In this document: piece after piece, positions 1-11,241 of the stretch
Layout of the letters: every line of letters begins with the position of its first letter
Numbering within the stretch: position 1 is the first letter of the stretch
NCBI GenBank assembly: GCA_019316985.1
Contig: CP079215.1
Location: forward strand, 4,154,001-4,218,000
Source of the DNA: Paraniabella defluvii
GTDB taxonomy: Bacteria; Bacteroidota; Bacteroidia; Chitinophagales; Chitinophagaceae
Length of the DNA stretch: 64,000 nt
Direction of reading: 5' to 3'
Made by a program: the position numbers and the translations under genes
Notes under the pieces: generated by a model
Database searches by the model: none
What the model was told of the DNA's origin: nothing
What the model saw: the letters and a program-made list of their open reading frames with translations, nothing else

Positions 1-74
1 TATCTTAATCCCTCTTCCAATAGTAAAAATTAATGGGTAGCTCTAACGCTCTTTACCTGCAGAGAAAAATAGAT

Positions 75-2076
75 TTAGAAGTTCCATATCAGATTTATAA
101 AAAGTTTCTGCCAATTCTTGGAATTCTGTTCCAGTCCGCAAATGTGGTATAGTTACGATCGAGTAAGTTTTCCACCCCTGTTTTCAAAGTAAGTACCTGT
201 GCGTCGTTGAATTTAAAGCGATTGGCGAGAGAAAGATTAAAGACAGCGTAGGCAGGCAAAACTTTTTCACCAAACTCAGGATTATAACGTGTATGGCTTG
301 AAGAGCCGTTGATTGACGCATTAGCGAAAAAGGATTTTTGGGAAAATGTAACAACCGAATTATAGGTAAAAGGCTGCATCAGTGGTAATAACAGGCCATT
401 TTCGCCCGTCCCTCTCCGATATGCTAATTGGCCGGTCCATAGAAGTTTCTTTGTAATCTGGTACCCTACGTCAAGGGAAGTATTGAGGATGGCAGCGTAT
501 TTTAGCTGTTCGTATACTTTTACCCCAGAAGCTCCAATTGTCATTACACTCAGGCCGTTTTTGGTCTGCCTAAAATATAATCATCTATATGGAAGTACGA
601 GCCACTAATTTTGGCCGTAAAAGCGGCCTTTTATAGGCCAGACTTGCATTCACACTTGTGGATTTTTCATTACGCATATCAGGGTTGCCTATATAATCAA
701 ATCGGTCAAAACTGTTAAAAAGATAGAAGCCATACCCTTCTGACACACTTGGAGCACGCTCTCCATAAGCCGCACCAAATGTATAAATCCAATTAGCGGC
801 ATCATGTTTAACGGAAGCTGAAAGCCTTTTCAGTAACCGGACTTTGCTGCCGGGCATCTCAGGATAAAATATCCTTAGGCTTTCCAGTCCAAATTGATTA
901 TAGATGTTATTATTATGTACTGCCAGTCCCGCGCTAAATGCTGCATTCCATCTATCAGATAGCGCATACTTGTCTTCAATGAAAAGGTCTCCGTAATAGG
1001 TCTGTACTCCTGGCCACGTCAGCATGAACATATCTTTTTCGTTTGGCGTATTCGAAAACATGGTCATCTCAGCTAATGATTTGTTATAATGGCCACTGAG
1101 GTTAGCCTTCCAGTCATGTCGGTTGAAAGTTCCCTGCAACATCGAGTAAAAGCCAGCAGTCTTACTCCATCCTGGCATATCCATTCTAATCGGTACGTTG
1201 GGCCGTTTAGTATCGTCCATGACATGTGTAACATCATTGTAATAAACCTTGGTCTCCCACTGATATATCAGCGGAGATATGTGATGACGGGTGTAGGAAA
1301 CTGAACCAATAAGTGCTTTGGCAAGGGAAACATCCATGGGCAATGCGGGGTAACCTACATCTACTGCCTTGTCATAGATCAATGACGCCTCTATCTGCTG
1401 GTGTTCTTTTACTTTATAACCAGCCTGTGCTGAGATATTGTATTTGGTAAACTGTGAGTACTGTATCTCCTGACCGCCCCCTGCACGATAATTACCTGCG
1501 TCCCGTATGGTGAAGTCCACATCTGAGAAGAATTTAGGATGTGAGTAATTCAGAGATCCTCCTACTATTTTTTGTTTATTGTTAGTCTCAAATCCGGTAA
1601 AAGCCATGCCGTTCAATGCGCTCTGACCAAATGAACCCTTTTTCTGACAAGATCCAAGGTTCCGGCGATGGTTGATCCACCCGTTGAACTGGCCGATCCA
1701 CTGTGGATGGTCGCTTTTGCCAGATTGATAACCTCAACATAAGATGTAATGGGGTCCATCTTGTCGGTGCAGGCAGCGTATATCCGCATACCATCAATGG
1801 TGATGACGCTGCGTTCTGTAGCCATGCCATTCAGGAAAGGTTCCCAGGCATAGCTGCCCCGTCTGATCATATTGACCATACCGGACTTTTCCAGGTAATG
1901 GTCCAGTGTTGCCAGGGGCTTGGTTGTGTTATCTTTTAGGTTGCGTTGGGCTATAACGATAACCTCCTGTAAGTGTTCAGATCGGAGTGAATCCTGTCTC
2001 CGTGTTGTATCTGTCTGGGAAAACCGATCCCTGACCACAACACCATTGTTATGATAATTATGAATGATCGATACAT
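75..2076 (-). CDS. TonB-dependent outer-membrane receptor, metal/copper-receptor-like (frame broken)
   Basis: Outer-membrane beta-barrel receptor that would import a ligand using TonB energy. The start at 2076 gives a hydrophobic signal peptide (MYRSFIIIITMVLW). The plug domain follows, with the features 'ERSVITIDGMRIYAACTDKMDP' region and 'SASSTGGSTIAG' seen around 1680-1850. The barrel runs through 585-1616 and 95-544. Reading the last codons in the next frame gives a C-terminal NLIWNF ending at 75, a typical barrel terminus with a final Phe. Frame changes are needed near 2020, 1640, 570 and 100. The short plug with a 'TDKMDP' segment resembles copper-type receptors (OprC-like), and the Met-rich lipoprotein upstream supports a metal role. 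The ligand is inferred, not shown. Confidence 0.75.
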
Positions 2077-2196
2077 GATAAAGAAATTAGGTACGATACT
2101 GGCAGAAAGCGAAGTCTCTGCCCGGATCGTTACGCACTTTTAGAGAATGTTAGAATTCCAACTCAAAATAAATACTGCTACCTTCATTTGTTTCCG

Positions 2197-2994
2197 TTAC
2201 TTTCTCCCCTTTATCACAGTGCCAATCGAATCAAGCAACTGTAAATTGATTTTCCAGTACCCGGTCATCGTAAGGCTTAATTTGCCCTGATACATTTTGT
2301 CTGTCCCCTGTACCAGGTCTGTATTGTTTGGCGAACTATGGTTGGCCATACCGGGCATTCTCGGGTCTATTACAATTTTGTAGTTGTCCACTACAGGAAA
2401 ATTCATCATTCCATCCATACGGTACAGCACGGCTTTCATATCATTAATGGCAACCTTAGGAGCCGTTGGCTCTACCATGGCTAATATATACCGTTTGCCG
2501 TCACTGCCCTGAAAAGATTCAACTACCCGTCTGTTTGCTTCAACTACCGATATTCTGTCTTTAATCGTATAATCTTTACCATTTATAGAATAGTTCAGGT
2601 TCAGGTCCCAATATTCGCTTTCACTTCCCGCCATCTGGAAGACAATAAAGCCCATGTAGGTAGATGTTGAATTTTTGGCTTTGCTTATTGCTGAATATGG
2701 ACAGGAATGTTTCATGCTCATCATATTCATTTCCGGAATCCAGGATGCCGTGGCATTATCGATTGTCGTACCATCTGTATTTTTGATCTGAAAAAAGATA
2801 TTATTGAAGCCTGTTTGTAATTTTTCATTGAGGGTATACAATTCCACCTTATGTGTTGTATTAGATAACGTTGTTACCAATTTCAGACCATTAAGTTCAT
2901 TCTCAATAATAGGATCATCATCCTTAGAACAGGAAATAACGAAGGTGCCCGCAATTACAATAAGAAAGTATTTTAATATTTTTAAAGTATTCAT
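2197..2994 (-). CDS. Met/His-rich lipoprotein, probably periplasmic/outer-membrane metal (copper) binding
   Basis: Intact 265-residue protein. The N-terminus is a lipoprotein signal ending in VISC, with Cys22 followed by SKDDD, a surface-export-like acidic stretch common in Bacteroidota lipoproteins. Two Met/His clusters are visible: PEMNMMSMKHSCPYS near residue 90 and DPRMPGMANHSSPN near residue 210. Two Ig-like halves, the second starting near residue 150 (PTAPKVAINDMKAVLY), resemble FixH/YtkA-type domains linked to copper handling. It lies directly upstream of the TonB receptor on the same strand, so the two probably form an uptake or sensing pair. Copper is an inference from Met/His content. 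Confidence 0.6.
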   Translation of the reverse strand: MNTLKILKYFLIVIAGTFVISCSKDDDPIIENELNGLKLVTTLSNTTHKVELYTLNEKLQTGFNNIFFQIKNTDGTTIDNATASWIPEMNMMSMKHSCPYSAISKAKNSTSTYMGFIVFQMAGSESEYWDLNLNYSINGKDYTIKDRISVVEANRRVVESFQGSDGKRYILAMVEPTAPKVAINDMKAVLYRMDGMMNFPVVDNYKIVIDPRMPGMANHSSPNNTDLVQGTDKMYQGKLSLTMTGYWKINLQLLDSIGTVIKGRK

Positions 2995-3225
2995 TTTCTG
3001 AAAATTTTTTATAGTTAAATACGTTTAGCTGGAATCGGATGTATCCCAACTTAAATTTGTTTTACCGGGCATGGTAAATCAAATAACCGAGAAAAAGTTA
3101 TCAGCTACCTACACGCCGGGAAAAGACAAGTCTGACTGCTGATTATCGTAATGCTACATACCATTGGCATTCAGAATAAAGAAAGTTCTGGTATCTAATC
3201 AGCAACCACACCAAGTAGTGTAGAG

Positions 3226-3621
3226 TTATATGGATATAAAATATTCCGGAGGTTTGTCATTCCTCATAGTGAACAGGAATGAATACAAACTTTGATTGCT
3301 CAAAGGATGTTTTCTTTTTACCTCTTCAAACTTTTCCGGTCTGGAAGGATATGCAAATATAGGTTGGGAATAACAGAACACCTCTGATTGCAGCTGTTTT
3401 AATACTTTTGCTGCCTCTTCTTCTTTCTGTTCTTTAAGCATTTTGGCGAGCTTACATTTCCCATTACAGTGAAGTTGCGGTCGGCTCTTATTTTCACAGA
3501 ACATGCTAATGAAGAGTTCTGTGTCGTATTCATATAGAACATACAAGAGATTGTTCCGCATAATGGCTAAAAGCATTATGAAAATCAAGAACGGGATTAC
3601 TATCTTATGGAGATTTGCCAA
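3226..3621 (-). CDS. Small membrane-anchored protein with CxxxC motif, unknown function
   Basis: 131 residues, intact. One N-terminal hydrophobic segment (about residues 8-28, IVIPFLIFIMLLAIMRNNLLYVL) is followed by a periplasmic domain with CENKSRPQLHCNGKCKLAKML (residues about 42-62), so the Cys and His residues are closely spaced. Proteins of this type are often found beside metal-type TonB receptors in Bacteroidota. The position as the first gene of the three-gene minus-strand set suggests a role in the same metal pathway. I do not know a function. Confidence 0.5.
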   Translation of the reverse strand: MANLHKIVIPFLIFIMLLAIMRNNLLYVLYEYDTELFISMFCENKSRPQLHCNGKCKLAKMLKEQKEEEAAKVLKQLQSEVFCYSQPIFAYPSRPEKFEEVKRKHPLSNQSLYSFLFTMRNDKPPEYFISI

Positions 3622-3820
3622 TTATTTAGTATGAAAATTGCAACTAATGCAAAGGTAGAAATTTTCAACTTTAAAACCTTGGCGCAATTTAAATTGCACC
3701 ACTTCGAAGCCACTGTTAACAACGGGAATTTCAGGATTGATCCTTGTTTTGTCGGAAATAGGATGAACGGATACACCGGCGGCAACGTGTATGTATTAGC
3801 TTGAACTTAGTGTATAATTC

Positions 3821-3850
3821 CCCCAAGTTGGGTTCTACTTGGGGAAATTT
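3821..3850. terminator. Inverted repeat, likely terminator
   Basis: CCCCAAGT (3821-3828) pairs perfectly with ACTTGGGG (3837-3844) around an 8-nt loop, followed by an A/T-rich tract. It lies between the divergently arranged minus-strand receptor set and rteC. Apart from this hairpin, 3622-3929 shows no convincing gene. Confidence 0.45.
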
Positions 3851-3929
3851 TCATTTATAATTATAATTTTTGTGATTTAATTAGGGAAGTTGTGACAGTA
3901 GTTTGCTAATCCTACAAAAATTATAAGCT

Positions 3930-4772
3930 ATGAAATACTCTACAAACCATTATCCTGGAAATCCATAATAAAGAGGACAAGGTTTCCTTGCAAAGTAAAA
4001 GGTTAATCGATGAGGCTTATGAGATGACCTTGTATCTCCAGGAATTACTTTTTTCAGTGAAAGAACTTATCGTTAAAGAAGGATTCAAGGACGAAGCTGA
4101 GGAGATACATTTCTTCCGGACGGTGAAACCCCAAATACTGGGGAAACTGATTTATTATAATAAGGTATATCGTATAGAAACTACCTGCCCCGTAAGCAAT
4201 GGTAAGATGTATTATAGTTACTTCTCTACACAGTTGGCTAATTTGAAGCGTGAGTATATTGAGAACATTTGCAATACGGATTTTTACCGGTATTATCGTT
4301 CAGGTCGTACAGATCGTGATGATACTTATTTTAAGCGGGGCCATATAAATTACCATGATGGTCTTAACAGCATTGTTTTTGAAATTGACCCAACGTTTGC
4401 AACGTTCTATGATTACAAAATAGCGAGGATTATTGCAAACGAGTTGCTTTACACTTATCTGCTGACAAAGATCAATCCCGATGAAAATCCCGATATGATC
4501 CTACAAAAGCCAGAATCCACGAAAGATATATTTTGGACGGAATCCAAAAATGCGCTGATTGAATTGATCTACGCCCTTCATGCTTCCGGAGCCATTTCAC
4601 ACGGTAAAATCGGTATTAGAAAAATAAGCCTCATGTTCCAGATACTGTTCCGCATTCCTCTTGGAGATCTGCATCATGCCTTCCACCGGATGAAAACCCG
4701 TTCAGGCTCCAAGACGGCGTTTTAGATCAGCTCAAACAATCACTGGAAGAATATATGGACAAGAATTTATAA
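3930..4772 (+). CDS. rteC: RteC family regulator of ICE excision
   Basis: RteC of CTnDOT activates the excision operon. The central frame (3988-4725) carries the family features: LQSKRLIDEAYEM near the N-terminus, YFKRGHINYHDGLNS in the middle, and the C-terminal helical part ESKNALIELIYALHASGAI. Both ends are in other frames. ATG at 3930 reads MKYSTNH and needs one indel near 3950 to join LEIHNKEDKVS. At 4722 a TTTT run one base short hides the tail LDQLKQSLEEYMDKNL, which ends at 4772. The corrected length is about 280 residues, normal for RteC. A strong terminator follows at 4796. Confidence 0.85.
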
Positions 4773-4795
4773 CAGCATAACTATCCATGAACAGA

Positions 4796-4828
4796 AGCAG
4801 TACGTTACCCCGTACTGCTTTTTTTTTT
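4796..4828 (+). terminator. Rho-independent terminator after rteC
   Basis: Perfect 9-bp stem AGCAGTACG / CGTACTGCT with loop TTACCC, followed by a run of ten T. Confidence 0.85.
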
Positions 4829-5124
4829 ACTATGCTCTTGCCCATATATGCCAATTGGCAAAACCCCGCCAATAACAGACAAAGCGTTCGGCTATAACAA
4901 GCAAACCCCTTTAAAACAGCGGCTTACCCAACTTCAAAAAAAAAAAAAAAAAACCGCTTTTCAATTGGCAAGGCTTGGCAGACAATGAGCGCCAAACCAT
5001 TCAATTTTGTCCTGTAAGATTTTAATGTCGCAAGGGTGAAAATCGTAGCCGGTGAGCAGAAACAGGCATCAGGCAAACCGATGATCGGGGCGATATAAAC
5101 CAGGAACATAATAAACGCATCCGT
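4829..5124. other. Intergenic region with an 18-A run and weak GCCA phasing
   Basis: No gene is supported. It holds an uninterrupted run of 18 A (4936-4953). On the plus strand, GCAA, GCCA and GACA start at 4858, 4868 and 4878. On the minus strand, two GCCA lie 10 bp apart (4966-4979). These are weaker versions of the phased repeats described at 11141 and elsewhere, and may be the control region of the helix-turn-helix gene that follows. Confidence 0.35.
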
Positions 5125-5432
5125 ATGAATATTGACAGAATGGAATTTATAGCGTGGATGGAACGCATCATGGACCGTTTTGATATTCTTAACGATCATA
5201 TTAATAATATACATAAGGACCGGAATAGTATAGACGGTGAAGAGTTGCTCGACAATCAGGATCTTTTGCAAATGCTAAAAATAAGCCAGCGCTCCTTACA
5301 GCGCTATCGCTCTTCGGGAAAATTAGCCTACTATACCATCAGTGGTAAACTCTACTATAAGCTATCCGATGTGCATCAGTTTGTCGGGATAATTTCAACG
5401 CCCCGCTGCAAAGAACGAAGGACAATAAGTGA
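5125..5432 (+). CDS. Helix-turn-helix (MerR/excisionase-like) DNA-binding protein
   Basis: About 102 residues. The N-terminal helix MERIMDRFDILNDHINNI is followed by a wing-HTH: LDNQDLLQMLKISQRSLQRYRSSGKLAYYTISGKLYYKLSDVHQFV (split here for reading; residues about 42-88). This matches the small HTH_17-type proteins placed between rteC and topoisomerase genes in Bacteroidota ICEs, where they control excision or mobilisation. The last 16 residues are read in the next frame (RDNFNAPLQRTKDNK, ending at 5432) after an indel near 5383. Without the correction the ORF ends at 5439 with an unrelated tail. Confidence 0.75.
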
Positions 5433-5520
5433 CAAATAGTGCCATAGAAAGCCAACTACAACAAACGCTTCCATGCTACTCTTACTTTCGGACTTATTAC
5501 AATCTTAAATAATCAGGATC

Positions 5521-6981
5521 ATGAGTGAACAGACTACGACAACGCCACAATATCCCGAACAGTTATCAGACATTCTGTTGGTGCTGGATAAGGAGAAAAA
5601 GAAAATACAGGCTGTTACAGGTATCAATAAAAACGGGGAGCTGGAGACGGTGGACCCGGACAAGAAAAACCAGAGCCAGTTTATGCGGGTAGATAAGAGC
5701 GGGGATATATTCTCCAATTTCTTTTCCAATTTCTGGCGGCAGCTTAAAAACCCTACTCACTTTTCCTTTTTCAAAGTGCCTGCACTGGAAGCTGTGGATA
5801 CCGCTAAACAAATGCAGCAGCAGGTGGATGCGCCCACTAAAGAAGGTGAATCGTTGATGACTAAGCACGAGGTTAAAGAACCGAAGGGACAGCAACAGGA
5901 AAATAAACAAGAAAACAAAAAGATATGGAAACAGCACAAGCAACACCGGGAACCAGCGAGTACCGCTACAAACCGGAACAGATCGATTGGGAAACAATGA
6001 ACAATCTTGGACTGAGCAAAGAGTATCTTGAAAAGAAAAACCTGCTCGACCCACTGCTACGGGGATTTAAAACCAATGAACTGGTTCCCGTAAGCCTTAA
6101 CCTTGGCACGGCCGTTACCCGGATGGATGCAAGGCTTTCGCTACAGCCCGGTGATAACGGGAATGCAGTGGTCGCCATCCACGGAATCCGCCGGGAGCCT
6201 AATCTTAATTTCCCATTCTTTGGACACGAGTTTTCCAAAGAGGACAAAGAGAATTTACTTCAAACCGGCAATATGGGGCGTGTTGTAGACCTGACCAATC
6301 CCAAAACAGGAGAAAAAATGCCATCCATTGTCAGCATCGACCGGCTGACGAATGAAGTGATAGCGCTGCGCCAGGACTGGATTAAAATTCCGGATGAGAT
6401 GAAAGGCGTAAAACTGAACGAAGAACAAAAGCAGACTTTAATGGAAGGAAAACCGCTCCAACTCGAAGGAATGATCTCCAAAAAGGCGAACCTTTCGATG
6501 CTACGGTACAGTTCAATGCCGATAAGCGTTTCGTAGAGTTCCTGTTTGACAGGAATGTCAACAGAGGTCAAAATCAGCAATCGGAACAACAGCAGGGACA
6601 ACCGCAGGAAGCACCGCGAACATTCAGAGGAAAAGAGCTGACCGACCAGCAATACGATAAATTCAAGGAAGGTCAAACGGTTTACTTGGATGGGCTGATT
6701 GATAAAAAGGACAGAAATACCAGGGCTATATCACCTTTGATAAAGAGACAGGAAAAACAGGATTTTCTTTTAACAGCCCTGATAAGCTAAAGGAGAAAAT
6801 ACAGCCTAAAGAAGAAAACAAAACGCAGGTTGCCGTCAATTCCGAAGGAAAGACTAATGAGGCTACCAGGAATGTCAAAGAGCCGTTGAAGACAGGACAG
6901 CAAACACCGAAGGACAATAAGCAACAGAAACAGCAGGATACGCCCAAAGCTCCGGCTAAATCCAAAGGCATCAAAAGATAA
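5521..6981 (+). CDS. DUF4099/DUF3945-type ICE protein
   Basis: About 487 residues once three one-base deletions are repaired. Each lies where AAAAAGG(G) lost a G: near 5930, 6487 and 6711. The N-terminal part has SDILLVLDKEKKKIQAV and FFSNFWRQLKNPTHFSFFK. The middle has RYKPEQIDWETMNNLGL and two repeats of a DUF3945-type unit, marked by LNEEQKQTLMEGKPLQLEGM and LTDQQYDKFKEGQTVYLDG. The tail is low-complexity Lys/Gln. It always precedes topoisomerase III in this class of ICE, and here the two are separated by 21 bp. The function is unknown; DNA-processing support is inferred from the neighbour. Confidence 0.8.
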
Positions 6982-7002
6982 TCACTAAAAGGAGGAAGTA
7001 TT

Positions 7003-9085
7003 ATGAAAGCAGTGATTGCCGAAAAACCAAGTGTAGCCCGTGAGATTGCAGCCCTATTGGGCGCAACAGAAAAAAAAAAGATGGATATCTGACGGGCAAC
7101 GGCTACCAGGTAACCTGGGCGTTGGGCCATCTGGTAGGATTAGCCATGCCGGAAGATTATGGGTTATCAGGGTTTCAAAAAGAAGCGCTCCCCATACTTC
7201 CGGCTCCTTTTTTACTAACGGTACGAAAAGTAAAAAGGACAAATCGTACGTTGCCGATGGCGGAGCGGTAAAGCAATTAAAAGTCATTGAGCAGGTCATT
7301 GGTCGCTCGGATAGCATTATCGTGGCTACCGATGCGGGCCGCGAAGGTGAACTCATCTTCAGGTATATTTATCAATACCTGAAGTGCAGCAAACCTTTCG
7401 AGCGTTTATGGATCAGCTCACTTACTGAAAAAGCCATCAGCCAGGGATTTGACAACCTCAAACCCGGAAGCGATTTTGACGGTCTTTACGAGGCCGGGCA
7501 AGGCCGAAGCCGTGCCGACTGGTTGGTAGGCATCAATGCATCGCAAGCGTTGAGTATTGCCGCTGGCCGTGGGTGTATTCGCTGGGCAGGGTACAGACGC
7601 CAACGCTGGCCCTTATCTGTAAACGCTATCTGGAAAATAAGAGCTTTACAGTTCAGAAATACTGGCAGATCCAGTTGGAGCACCGAAAGGAGTTCATGGA
7701 TTTCAAAAGTATTTCCAAAGCCAAATGGGATGAACGCAAACTCGCCGATGATACCCTTAAATCCATCCAGCGAAAGGGAGACGCAACTGTAACGGCAGCA
7801 GATACCAAGAACGTTTCTGAACAGCCCCTTTGCTGTTCGATCTTACCGGCTTACAAAAAGAAGCCAATAAAAAGCTGGGGCTTTCCGCTGAACAGACGCT
7901 TAATATTGCTCAAAGCCTGTATGAAAACAAATTCATCACTTATCCCCGTACAGGAAGCAAGCATATACCGGAAGATATGTGGACCGAAATTCCCGGACTG
8001 ATCAGGGCGCTGGATGCGAAGCCATCCTGTAAAGAGGGCGTTGCAAAGGTGAAATGGGGACGGTTTACAAAACGCATTGTCAACGATGTGAAGGTTACCG
8101 ATCACCACGGGCTTTTAATTACGGAGAAAATCCCACTCGGATTGGCGGGAAAGGAAGATGCTATATATGACATGATCGCACTCCGTTTACTGGAGTCAGT
8201 TTCACATGCCTGCTCCAAAGAAATTACAGACATCACTTTGCAGGCACTGCACTATGACTTCTCACTGAAAGGGTGCAAGATCCTGGAACCGGGATGGCGT
8301 GCCATCAGGGCAAATTTTTCAGAGGAGGACAGTGATCCGGTACAGGAACTTCCAGAACTGAGGGTCGGTGACGAACTGAAAATCAAAAACGCCCAGGTAC
8401 TTGAAAAGAAGACCAAACCTCCGGTGCTTTATACGGAAGCCGGGTTATTGTCTGCTATGGAAACCGCAGGCAGGGAAATAGAAAATGATGCAGAACGCAA
8501 GGTTTTACAGGGCATTGGTATCGGCACACCGGCAACAAGGGCCGCTATCATTGAAACCCTTTTTAAAAGAGATTACATCCGGCGTGAAAAAAGTCGCTGC
8601 TCCCTACTGATAAGGGTTTGCAGGTGTACCACGCAGTAAAGGATAAAAGAATCGCCGACGTTGCCATGACCGCAGAATGGGAAATGGCCTTGCAAAAAAA
8701 TAGAGAACAACAAGGCTGATGCGGCGACTTTCCTGAAAGAAATGCAAGTTTATGCAACGGCAATAACAAAGGAGCTTCTGGACATGGCTATTGCAAAGGA
8801 AAACACCCCGAATTAACCTGCCCGAAATGTAAAACCCATGCCTTGTTTATCAGGGATAAGGTTGTAAAGTGTCCCGATGAAACCTGTAATTGGATACAGT
8901 TCCGTACCATCTGCGGAATAACCCTTACAATGCCGGAAATTGAAAACCTGGTGAAGAAAGGCAAAACGTCTCTTATTAAAGGAATGAAAAGCAAGTCGGG
9001 CAAAAAGTTCGATGCCTATATCGTTATGAAGGGTAATGGTGAAACCTCTTTTGAATTTGAAAATATACTGTACAAAAGTAAATGA
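7003..9085 (+). CDS. topB: Type IA DNA topoisomerase III
   Basis: Relaxes or decatenates DNA by cutting one strand. A clear GGAGG (6991-6995), unusual for this phylum, sets the ATG at 7003. Seen: AEKPSVAREIA at residue 6 (toprim start), DAGREGELIFRYIY (toprim acid/REGE motif) near 7330, and FITYPRTGS with the catalytic Tyr near 7940. A C-terminal zinc-ribbon-like TCPKCKTHALF with CPDETCNW lies near 8815-8890. At least six indels break the frame (about 7075, 7150, 7550, 7805, 8590, 8700, 8800), several in A-runs. The total length of about 690 codons is normal. A Lys/Arg-rich reading in another frame continues to 9214 and could be the true tail. Confidence 0.9.
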
Positions 9086-9879
9086 AAGGAGACCTCAGTT
9101 TAAGCGAAAGAGGCGTTCGGGCACACAAACTTCCCGTAAAACCATGTTCAGACGGAAGAATATTGACGCGAAAGTTACTGATCGGAATAAATCGCCAAAA
9201 ATACAGCTTATCTGAGTTATTTTTTTATATTTTTGGTGAAATAGGTTTTGTGAAATTTTGCTGTTGGTTCATTTGTGTAATCATTCTTGCTTTGAGCTTT
9301 GCTCCTTGCTCGGATACTATCGTACCTGTTTCCAAAAGAAGTAGTTTCTTCAATTCTCCCCAAACCAAAAATCACAGTCACAAGAAAAGTGACGCTTGCT
9401 CGCCTTTTTTGTGTGTGCATGTGTTGTAGCGCACCAATATCTTTACAAAATGCCTCTTTAATATATACTATCGATATAACTGAGCTTTCAGCATCGAAAT
9501 ATTCATTGGTTCATCCTCGCAAAGTGGTATCTGCTCCTTCTGATATATGGCAACCGCCACAACTTTGTTAATCTTGTTTCTGTTTCCTGCACATTTTCTG
9601 TTTACGTAGTGGTGATGGCATCCATAATGCCCCGGCAATGGCTGAAAGTATGGAGAGCATTGCCACCCGCTGCCGGATCAGCCGTTGCCCTGAAAGTAAC
9701 CATCCACAGAATGTGCAGATCAGTTCCCGAATGCTGGCCGCATTTACATCCTTATCTTTTGGGGATCGCTCGGCAGTTTTTGTGGTCTATCTGCAATTTT
9801 TTCCAATTAATAAAAGCACCAGTACAACTATTTCCCAAAGGTACTTACAAGTAAAAAACTAAATAAATAATAAAGTTTT
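9086..9879. other. Region without a recognised gene
   Basis: A basic tail in the topB +1 frame may extend to 9214. Overlapping open frames at 9609-9862 show no familiar motif and no good start signal. The stretch 9215-9600 is A/T-rich and looks non-coding. It probably is a junction between the core topB module and cargo. Confidence 0.4.
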
Positions 9880-10590
9880 ATGCGTACAAAAAAACTACCA
9901 CGAACATTAGTGGATCGCATCAACCACCTCGATGCGCATTATAAATTATATATTTCAGTTGGATCTGCAATTATCGTGTTTCTTGCACTATTAAACAGCG
10001 ACATGGAGACATCATTGGCCTTGATGATTGCATGGTTGGGATTTGTTGGCGTTAGCCTCACCCTCTCCTGGATAACTATCCTTACTTCTCATCCCTCAGA
10101 TGTAAAACATGAAGCCCATGCGCAAGATTCAAGTCGTACGCTTGTATTTTGCTTTGTCATAGCTGCGGCTTTTGCAAGCTTACTGGCAATCGTTATACTT
10201 TTAAAAGGTACTTCGGGTAAAACCGATCAGGGAATTTATGTGGATGTCATTATTCCTTTAGGATGCGTGGCAGGATCTTGGTGGCTTCTACATACCATAT
10301 TCACTCTAAGGTATGCCCATTTTTATTACTGCGACGTTGATCACAGTAAAGACAATGGCAAACACGTAAGGCCGGAGGGAGTGAACTTTCCCGAAGATAA
10401 TGAACCAGATTACATGGATTTCACCTATTTCTCTTTTGTCATCGGGATGACTTTTCAGGTTTCAGATGTAGATATCACGTCCAAGAGGATACGCCGGTTG
10501 GCGTGGATGCATGGCGTACTTTCTTTTGCATTTAATACATTTATTGTAGCCCTTACGATCAATATTATTGCAGGGCTTTTTCAAAAATAA
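9880..10590 (+). CDS. DUF1345-like integral membrane protein
   Basis: Intact, 236 residues with five or six membrane segments at about residues 23-40, 46-70, 87-107, 119-143, 175-195 and 210-232. Features of DUF1345 are AWLGFVGVSLTLSW, a HTIFTLRYAHFYY segment and DFTYFSFVIGMTFQVSDV near residue 180. Transport or enzyme function is unknown for the family. It stands alone, with about 650 bp to the next gene, and may be cargo. Confidence 0.7.
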   Translation: MRTKKLPRTLVDRINHLDAHYKLYISVGSAIIVFLALLNSDMETSLALMIAWLGFVGVSLTLSWITILTSHPSDVKHEAHAQDSSRTLVFCFVIAAAFASLLAIVILLKGTSGKTDQGIYVDVIIPLGCVAGSWWLLHTIFTLRYAHFYYCDVDHSKDNGKHVRPEGVNFPEDNEPDYMDFTYFSFVIGMTFQVSDVDITSKRIRRLAWMHGVLSFAFNTFIVALTINIIAGLFQK

Positions 10591-11140
10591 AAGAGTAATA
10601 GCCAAAACTACAGCAACTAAATTCTAAAATCATTATGATGTAAGATGGTTACTTATCTTAAAATATTTTAGGTTGTATCAGGTATTAAACACAAAATACT
10701 TTTCGTAACATCTCGGCCAATCGTTCGCCTCATTCCTTTAAAAACGGACATACTACATTATAAATAATTCGAAGCTGCCCAATCACGGTTTCTACATATT
10801 GCACATCCTCCGTTATACCTCTATAGCGTGAGCTGACTTGCCTAATAAAAACAATGATCTTTTTCCCAATAAACCAGAAGAGAAATTTTTCATGTAAGGT
10901 ACTGATGTGCTGTATGTACTATTGCGAAAATTTAAAAGCCACTTTTATGGGCTTTGATAGAAAGATCACTACAAAAAAGTTTCAGTAAAGCAGGTTCCTT
11001 ATTTTCTCTGAACTCAACAGCTTTTTTAAAGTAAGCAAACTTGACACTGATATATCTACACTTTATACCCCCATTGTCTTTTATTGGAATCGATCTCTTG
11101 CAGAAATACAGATTATTCTTTGGGAGACTCTATTCGTAAG
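10591..11140. other. Intergenic, possible eroded minus-strand coding remnant
   Basis: No intact gene. On the minus strand from about 10927 to 10730 an open frame without ATG reads EKFLFWFIGKKIIVFI and then TVIGQLRIIYNVV, amphipathic and protein-like. It is unrecognised and could be chance. Confidence 0.25.
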
Positions 11141-11205
11141 GCCAAATACCGCCACTAACCGCCAAGCCCGACAGCTTTAGTTATACCGTTTTATCTCCGT
11201 AATAT
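11141..11205 (+). promoter_or_regulatory. Phased GCCA repeat A and promoter-like element, upstream of DUF1896/methylase operon
   Basis: Units GCCAAATACC (11141), GCCACTAACC (11151) and GCCAAGCCCG (11161) are exactly 10 bp apart. TCCGTAA starts at 11196, 55 nt after the first unit, and leads into TAATATTTTAG, a plausible Bacteroidota -7 region. The DUF1896 ATG is at 11242. The same arrangement recurs at 42394 and 43151. Confidence 0.6.
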
Positions 11206-11241
11206 TTTAGTGAATCATCAAAAATTCAAAACAAAATATTT

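Noticed and set aside
3607..3804. Plus-strand ORF over the start of the 3226-3621 gene
   Set aside because: It is antisense to a better minus-strand gene, with no motif or start signal.
5566..6054. Long minus-strand ORF inside the DUF3945-type gene
   Set aside because: Low-complexity Phe/Leu composition is the mirror of a Lys/Glu-rich coding strand, so it is a shadow.
9082..9862. Several ORFs between topB and the DUF1345 gene
   Set aside because: No motif, overlapping starts in different frames and no ribosome-binding context; possibly remnants, but not supportable.
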